Below, in pieces: positions 36,060 to 40,310 of a stretch of 40,310 nucleotides of DNA. The notes under the pieces were generated by a model. It saw only the letters and a list, made by a program, of their open reading frames with translations. It ran no database searches and had not been told where the DNA came from. The position numbers and the translations under genes were made by a program. The first letter of the stretch is position 1. Every line of letters begins with the position of its first letter. The stretch lies in contig JAIESQ010000014.1 in assembly GCA_019745975.1 (NCBI GenBank), positions 1 through 40,310 on the forward strand, given 5' to 3'. Source of the DNA: Pirellulales bacterium (GTDB lineage: Bacteria; Planctomycetota; Planctomycetia; Pirellulales; JAEUIK01).

Positions 36060-36689
36060 ATGACCAGCGACGTCAGTTTCGATGAGCAGCGAAAACCCGC
36101 CCCGCGCCGCTGGTTGCGCTTTGGGCTGCGAACGCTGTTGGTGCTGGTTACTGGTTGCGCGGCGCTCTTCGCGTTCTGGAGCAGCGAATCGCGTCGTTAC
36201 GCGCGTGAACAAGCAGCCGCGGCCGAGATCGCCGACGAAGGTGTTGCCGTACAATGGCGCGATGACACGCCAGCGTGGCTACGTCGCGTTGTGGGACAAG
36301 ATGGACTGTGGCTCTTCAAATCGGTGGCTCGCGTCTCGTTTCCGCCGGATGGGGCACATATCCACTTTCCAGGAGGCGGCTCCGCCTTCCTGGTGGGCCT
36401 CGACGATGCAGGACTGGCCAAGAAGCGATCACCACTCGAACATTTGTCGAACCTCGCCGAGCTTAATCTGAGTGACAACAAACTTACCGACGCCGGAATG
36501 GTGCACCTCAGCGGCTTGGCGCGCCTCGAAGTGCTTGACCTGAGCTACAACGACGTGACGGACAAAGGCCTTGCGGCACTCGTCAGCCTGCCGTCGCTTC
36601 AACGGATCAATCTTCGTGGCACCAGGGTCACCGACAATGGGATCTCCGAGTTGCGACGCCATCGGCCCACGCTCGCCGTCGACCGCTGA
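36060..36689 (+). CDS. Membrane-anchored leucine-rich-repeat protein
   Basis: 209 residues from ATG 36060, with AGGGA upstream. The N-terminus RRWLRFGLRTLLVLVTGCAALFAFW is a basic segment and transmembrane helix of a type frequent in planctomycetes. A short non-repeat region follows (about 45-120). Three leucine-rich repeats (about 125-200) follow: LAELNLSDNKLTDAGMVHL, LEVLDLSYNDVTDKGLAAL and LQRINLRGTRVTDNGISEL. They are of the bacterial subtype with a T-D-G turn. Such proteins usually bind other proteins; the partner is unknown. Divergent from the MarR gene; its stop is 26 bp from the convergent radical SAM gene. Confidence 0.8.
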   Translation: MTSDVSFDEQRKPAPRRWLRFGLRTLLVLVTGCAALFAFWSSESRRYAREQAAAAEIADEGVAVQWRDDTPAWLRRVVGQDGLWLFKSVARVSFPPDGAHIHFPGGGSAFLVGLDDAGLAKKRSPLEHLSNLAELNLSDNKLTDAGMVHLSGLARLEVLDLSYNDVTDKGLAALVSLPSLQRINLRGTRVTDNGISELRRHRPTLAVDR

Positions 36690-36715
36690 ATCTTGCGCGA
36701 CGACAATCCACCCGT

Positions 36716-38551
36716 CTACCGCGCGTCGGCCATCGCCGCCAGTTGCAGCACCGCGCGACCCTGCTCCTTCTCCAGATACGCGCGTCCCTTCTTCACGTTC
36801 AAGTGATCCCACGGCAACTTGCTCGCCACAGGGTAGGGCGTGTGCAGCGCCGCCTCCAGATCAACGCCCGCCGCGGCGATCGCATCCCACCACAACTGCG
36901 GCCTTGCGCATTCGGTCCAGCCGTCGAACCGCGCGCCGGCCCGCCAGGCTGCTTCGATCATGCCGGCAATCCGCCGGTCGCCCCGGCTCATGATCCCTTC
37001 CAGCAGGCTCGTCTCGACGTGATGGCACTTGATCTTCACGCTCCGGCTCCGCTTCTGCTTGTGCAGGTAGTCGTGAGCCCAGCGGAAGTAATCGCGCGTC
37101 TGCATGCCGTTCCACTGATACGGCGTATGCGCCTTGGGCACGAAATTCGACACGCTGGCGGTCACCTCGGCGGGGCGCCCCGTCACTTCGCGGCCAATCT
37201 GCGAGATCGTTTCGGCCATCTCCACAATGCCATCCAGGTCGACCGGCCGCTCCCCCGGCAGCCCGCACAAAAAGTACAGCTTCACGCGGCGAAACCCGTT
37301 GCCGAACGCCACGCGGCAGCCATCGTACAAGTCCTGGTTTTTGATCTTCTTGCGAATCTGCTCGCGCATGTCGTCGCGCGCGACCTCGGGCGCAAGCGTC
37401 AGCCCCGAATGCCGATCGGTCGACAACAGCGCCGCCACGCTCTTGAGCTGCTCGTTCACCCGCAGGCTCGGCACCGCCACTGAAACCCCCAGCGGCACGA
37501 ACACTTCCTTCATCCGCGTGATCAATTGCTCGAAGTGCGGATAATCGCTCGTCGACAAACTCAGCAGCGAGATCTCGTTGAAGCCCGTGTTGTGGTAGCT
37601 CTCGAGCGCGCCTTGCACGATCGTCTCGACTTCGCGAATCCGCAGCGGCCGCTTGATCACCGTGCTCTGGCAGAACCGGCACTGCCAAGGGCAGCCGCGC
37701 ATGATCTCGATGGCGATCCGGTCATGCACGCACTCGACATACGGCACCACCGGCCGCACCGGCAGCGGAATGCCGTCCAAGTCGTCGATCACCGAGGGCT
37801 CGATCGTTTCCGGCACGTCGGTGCGCGTGCGATTGAGCGCCACCAGCCGCCCGTCAGGCAGATACTCGGGCTCATAGAATCGCGGCACATAGGCGAACGG
37901 CAGATGCGCGGCCAACCGCGCGAGCAGCCCTTCGCGCTGCTGCCGACCCCGCTCGCCGTCGGCCAGCCCTTCGCGCGCCGCCAGCTCCTCGCGCGCTTCG
38001 AGCCAGGCGTCGCAGATCGCCGGCAAGCTCGGCTCGCCGTCGCCCGTGACAAACAAGTCGACAAACGGCGCTAGCGGCTCGGGGTTCTGCGTACACGGCC
38101 CCCCAGCAATCACCAGCGGCTGCCGGGCCGTGCGCTGGTCGGCGTGCAGCGGCAGACCCGCCAGGTCGAGCATCGTCAGGATGTTGGTATATGACATCTC
38201 GTACTGCAGGCTGAATCCGATCACGTCGCAATCGCCGACCGGCGTAAACGTCTCCAGCGTGTACAGCGGCAGCCCATGTTCGCGGAGCTGCGCCTCCATA
38301 TCCATCCAAGGGCAGAAGACCCGCTCGCAGGCCCAGTCGCTCCGCGCGTTCATCAGCGTGTACAGCACTTGCAAGCCGTGATGGCTCATGCCGATGCCGT
38401 ACGTGTCGGGAAAGGCCAGCACCAACCGGCCGCGCGTGCTCCCTGGCTCCTTGCGGACGATATTCCATTCGCCGCCGAGATACTGGGCCGGCGTCTGCAC
38501 TTTGGCCAGCACGCGGTCGACGAGATACTGCTTGAGCGTCGCGGGCGTCAT
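36716..38551 (-). CDS. B12-binding-type radical SAM protein (TIGR03960-like)
   Basis: 611 residues from ATG 38551; the longer frame uses TTG 38581. The N-terminal region (about 1-250) includes LAFPDTYGIGMSHHGLQVLY, a cobalamin-binding-like Rossmann domain, and LVIAGGPCTQNPEPLAPFVDLFVTGDGE. The radical SAM core (about 260-500) has MRGCPWQCRFCQS, with the CX3CX2C cluster site. The later segments LTLAPEVARDDMREQIRKK and KLYFLCGLPGERPVDL fit this family of uncharacterised radical SAM proteins. In some bacteria the family is joined to a DUF2344 protein, which is absent here. The reaction is unknown. Confidence 0.9.
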   Translation of the reverse strand: MTPATLKQYLVDRVLAKVQTPAQYLGGEWNIVRKEPGSTRGRLVLAFPDTYGIGMSHHGLQVLYTLMNARSDWACERVFCPWMDMEAQLREHGLPLYTLETFTPVGDCDVIGFSLQYEMSYTNILTMLDLAGLPLHADQRTARQPLVIAGGPCTQNPEPLAPFVDLFVTGDGEPSLPAICDAWLEAREELAAREGLADGERGRQQREGLLARLAAHLPFAYVPRFYEPEYLPDGRLVALNRTRTDVPETIEPSVIDDLDGIPLPVRPVVPYVECVHDRIAIEIMRGCPWQCRFCQSTVIKRPLRIREVETIVQGALESYHNTGFNEISLLSLSTSDYPHFEQLITRMKEVFVPLGVSVAVPSLRVNEQLKSVAALLSTDRHSGLTLAPEVARDDMREQIRKKIKNQDLYDGCRVAFGNGFRRVKLYFLCGLPGERPVDLDGIVEMAETISQIGREVTGRPAEVTASVSNFVPKAHTPYQWNGMQTRDYFRWAHDYLHKQKRSRSVKIKCHHVETSLLEGIMSRGDRRIAGMIEAAWRAGARFDGWTECARPQLWWDAIAAAGVDLEAALHTPYPVASKLPWDHLNVKKGRAYLEKEQGRAVLQLAAMADAR

Positions 38552-38591
38552 CGTCGAGCTTCTTTCAGATTCCTGAGCCAAGGGTCGTCGT

Positions 38592-38721
38592 TAGGGTGGC
38601 CCCGACCCAGTCGGGGTGCCGCAGGCACAAGAGGTCGACTGTAGAATCTTGACGTAACGAACCGCGCCGCAACACAAAATCCTCTTGTCGCTGCGCGACA
38701 CGGACGAGGTCCGTGCCACCC
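38592..38721. repeat. Family B structured repeat, copy 2
   Basis: The outer arms GGGTGGC (38594-38600) and GCCACCC (38715-38721) enclose CCCCGAC-CCA-GTCGGGG (38600-38616), TGCC-GCA-GGCA, ACAAGAGG pairing with CCTCTTGT, and CACGGAC-GAG-GTCCGTG. Compared with copy 1, the closing pair of the first hairpin is C-G instead of T-A, so pairing is kept while bases change. It overlaps the first codons of the longest frame of the next gene and so argues for a later start there. Confidence 0.85.
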
Positions 38722-38852
38722 AGCGGATCGCGCGCTTCCTGGGTCAACTCTCGACGTCTCCTCGCGACCTTCCTCGCCAAGTGCTAAAGATTATGACACA
38801 TTTGACGGTGCCTCCCCAGCCGAAGACCACCCGCCGACCGAGGTTTTTCTAT

Positions 38853-40160
38853 ATGCACCGCGCGGTACTGTCTGCGACTGGCTTTCTTGCCCCGCTGCTG
38901 GTAGCGGTTTTATTCGTGGCCGCCACGTTCATCCCGGCGCATCGCGCCGCCGCGCAGAACACCCCGTTCGGCAAGCTCAACTACGCCGAGCTCCGCAACC
39001 ACATGGTTGACGAAGAAATCGTCAAGGCGGGCGTCAAAGACCCGCGCGTGATCGCCGCCGCCCGCGCCACCGAGCGCCACGAGTTCGTCCCCCCCGCTCA
39101 GCGCGAGCTGTCCTACTTCGACATGGCCCTGCCGATCGGTGAAGGGCAGACGATCTCGCCGCCGTTCATCGTCGCCTACATGACCGAACAGCTCGAACCC
39201 AAGCCGACCGACGTGGTGCTCGAGATCGGCACCGGCAGCGGCTATCAGGCCGCCATGCTCAGCCCGGTCGTCAAGGATGTCTACACGATCGAGATCCAGG
39301 AGCCCCTCGGCCGCCGCGCCGCGCGGACCCTCAAACGGCTCAAGTACAAGAACGTGCACACCCGCATCGGCGACGGATACAAGGGCTGGGCCGAGGCCGC
39401 GCCGTTCGACAAGATCATCGTCACCTGTTCACCGGAAAATGTGCCGCAACCGCTCGTCGATCAACTCCGCGAAGGAGGGCGGCTCTTGGTGCCGCTCGGC
39501 GAGCGCTACAAGCAGACGCTCTACCTGTTCACCAAGAAGGATGGCAAGCTCGAACAATCGGCGCTCTTGCCTACGCTGTTTGTCCCCATGACCGGCGCGG
39601 CCGAGGAGCAGCGCCAGGTCCTGCCCGATCCGGCCAACCCCACGTTCCAGAACGGCAGCTTCGAGGAAGTCATCGGCGAACCAGCAGCCGCCGTCGGCTG
39701 GCACTACCAGCGGCTAAGCGAGGTGATCGCCGACAAGCAGGCCCCCGACGGCAAACAGTTCATTCGCTTCGACAACAGCTTGCCCGGCCGCAACAGCGCG
39801 GCCCTGCAAGGCATGGGCATCGATGGCCGCCAGGTGCGCGAGATCGGCTTGCAGGCCTGGGTGCAAGCTCAGGAGGTGCGCCCCGGCCCGCAGCGTGAAG
39901 CGGCCGATCTGGTGCTCTGCTTCTACGACGAGGTCCGCAACCCGATCGCCGAAGTCAACCTCGGCCCCTGGTCGGGCACGTTCGCCTGGAAAGAACAGAG
40001 CAAGCGGTTCGCCGTCCCCATCAACGCCCGCGAGGCGATCTGCCGCGTGGGGCTGCTGGGTGCGACGGGCAAACTGGATATCGACGGCCTGCGCGTACTG
40101 GTGACCAAACGCGCGAAGGAAGAAAAAACGAAAGCGGATAAGACGAAGGAAGAGAAGTAA
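38853..40160 (+). CDS. pcm: Exported protein-L-isoaspartate O-methyltransferase with C-terminal binding-like domain
   Basis: 435 residues from ATG 38853, with GAGG 9 nt upstream. This start gives a signal peptide (FLAPLLVAVLFVAATFIPAHRAAAQ) that could be cut near AAA-Q. ATG 38793 is possible and would only lengthen the N-terminus; starts further upstream fall in a repeat. The PIMT domain (about 41-250) has RHEFVP, IGEGQTISPPFIVAYMTEQL, the SAM-binding VVLEIGTGSGYQAAML, and the substrate-side VPLG and GGRLLVPLGE segments. It repairs isoaspartyl damage using SAM in other species. The C-terminal 170 residues (NGSFEEVIG...GW...) look like a jelly-roll carbohydrate-binding-type domain, with a Lys/Glu-rich tail. 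Export of a SAM enzyme is unusual. Confidence 0.85.
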   Translation: MHRAVLSATGFLAPLLVAVLFVAATFIPAHRAAAQNTPFGKLNYAELRNHMVDEEIVKAGVKDPRVIAAARATERHEFVPPAQRELSYFDMALPIGEGQTISPPFIVAYMTEQLEPKPTDVVLEIGTGSGYQAAMLSPVVKDVYTIEIQEPLGRRAARTLKRLKYKNVHTRIGDGYKGWAEAAPFDKIIVTCSPENVPQPLVDQLREGGRLLVPLGERYKQTLYLFTKKDGKLEQSALLPTLFVPMTGAAEEQRQVLPDPANPTFQNGSFEEVIGEPAAAVGWHYQRLSEVIADKQAPDGKQFIRFDNSLPGRNSAALQGMGIDGRQVREIGLQAWVQAQEVRPGPQREAADLVLCFYDEVRNPIAEVNLGPWSGTFAWKEQSKRFAVPINAREAICRVGLLGATGKLDIDGLRVLVTKRAKEEKTKADKTKEEK

Positions 40161-40162
40161 TA

Positions 40163-40191
40163 CTCTCGCGCCAAGGCGCTAAGGCGCAAAG
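40163..40191. repeat. Short tandem AAGGCGC repeat
   Basis: CTCTCGCGCC followed by AAGGCGCT and AAGGCGCA, then AAG. It lies 2 bp after the preceding stop. Elements of this type are, from memory, common between planctomycete genes. Confidence 0.4.
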
Positions 40192-40287
40192 TATGCGAAA
40201 TCAAGGATTCCGCGGCTAACAGTACTCCGCGTTCTCCGGTGTGCCAGGCAAAGCTTGGTTGTTCTTGTCAGTTGAAAGGTACTGATC

Positions 40288-40310
40288 ATGGCACTTGCTC
40301 GTTCACCATG
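40288..40310 (+). CDS. Possible start of a further gene, cut by the window edge
   Basis: ATG 40288 is preceded by GAAAGG (8 nt), and 7 codons (MALARSP) remain open to the window end. No family can be assigned. Confidence 0.35.

Overview
The window is about 40 kb of GC-rich, gene-dense bacterial DNA that most resembles a planctomycete, probably of the Pirellulales type. This is inferred from gene content, not from a marker gene. The supporting traits are a secreted fusion of redoxin, cytochrome c and a monooxygenase-like domain; a PA14/multi-haem/beta-propeller giant protein; a genuine formylglycine-generating enzyme; hopanoid genes; a Ser/Thr kinase with the N-terminal extension usual in this phylum; an LRR protein with an 'RxGLRTLL' membrane start; and many interspersed palindromic repeats. 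No rRNA, tRNA or CRISPR was seen.

Layout. 1-75: the 3' end (domains V and VI) of a group II intron whose body lies left of the window. 118-3170 (-): the redoxin/cytochrome/monooxygenase fusion and a secreted protein of unknown function. 3458-6839 (+): shc and hpnH, two consecutive steps of hopanoid synthesis. 6864-7512: REP-like hairpin elements, one of them inside the reading frame of a PLP-dependent racemase/aldolase-like gene (7003-8331, +). 8336-10285 (-): a GMC oxidoreductase and its probable small subunit. 10542-15029 (-): the multi-haem protein. 15111-16424 (-): rho. 16425-17357: 933 bp with no recognised gene. 17358-18374 (+): a secreted thioredoxin with YHS-like repeats. 18397-20910 (-): a proline/alanine-rich lipoprotein. 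21053-23941 (-): hpt followed by two GT4 glycosyltransferases. 24155-25905 (+): cysteine dioxygenase and a sulfite-oxidase-like molybdoenzyme, a coherent cysteine sulfur oxidation pair. 25915-29693 (-): formylglycine-generating enzyme and a penicillin-acylase family hydrolase. 29835-32354 (-): a receptor-type Ser/Thr kinase whose outer domain is a UrtA-like urea/amide-binding protein. 32617-33915 (-): a CPA2 antiporter. 34108-35946 (-): a MarR regulator and a flavin-dependent halogenase-like enzyme with a candidate operator. 36060-36689 (+): LRR protein. 36716-38551 (-): radical SAM protein. 38853-40160 (+): an exported PIMT-like methyltransferase with a C-terminal binding-type domain.

The most unusual items are the kinase/UrtA fusion, the exported PIMT, and two repeat families (three copies of one, two of the other). 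Copies within each family differ by compensating base changes in their stems, so they appear to be selected as structured RNA or DNA hairpins. One copy has become protein-coding sequence.

Start codons were chosen from signal peptides, Shine-Dalgarno spacing and overlap with repeats. They are often well inside the longest open frame. No database search was possible, so all family names rest on recognised motifs.
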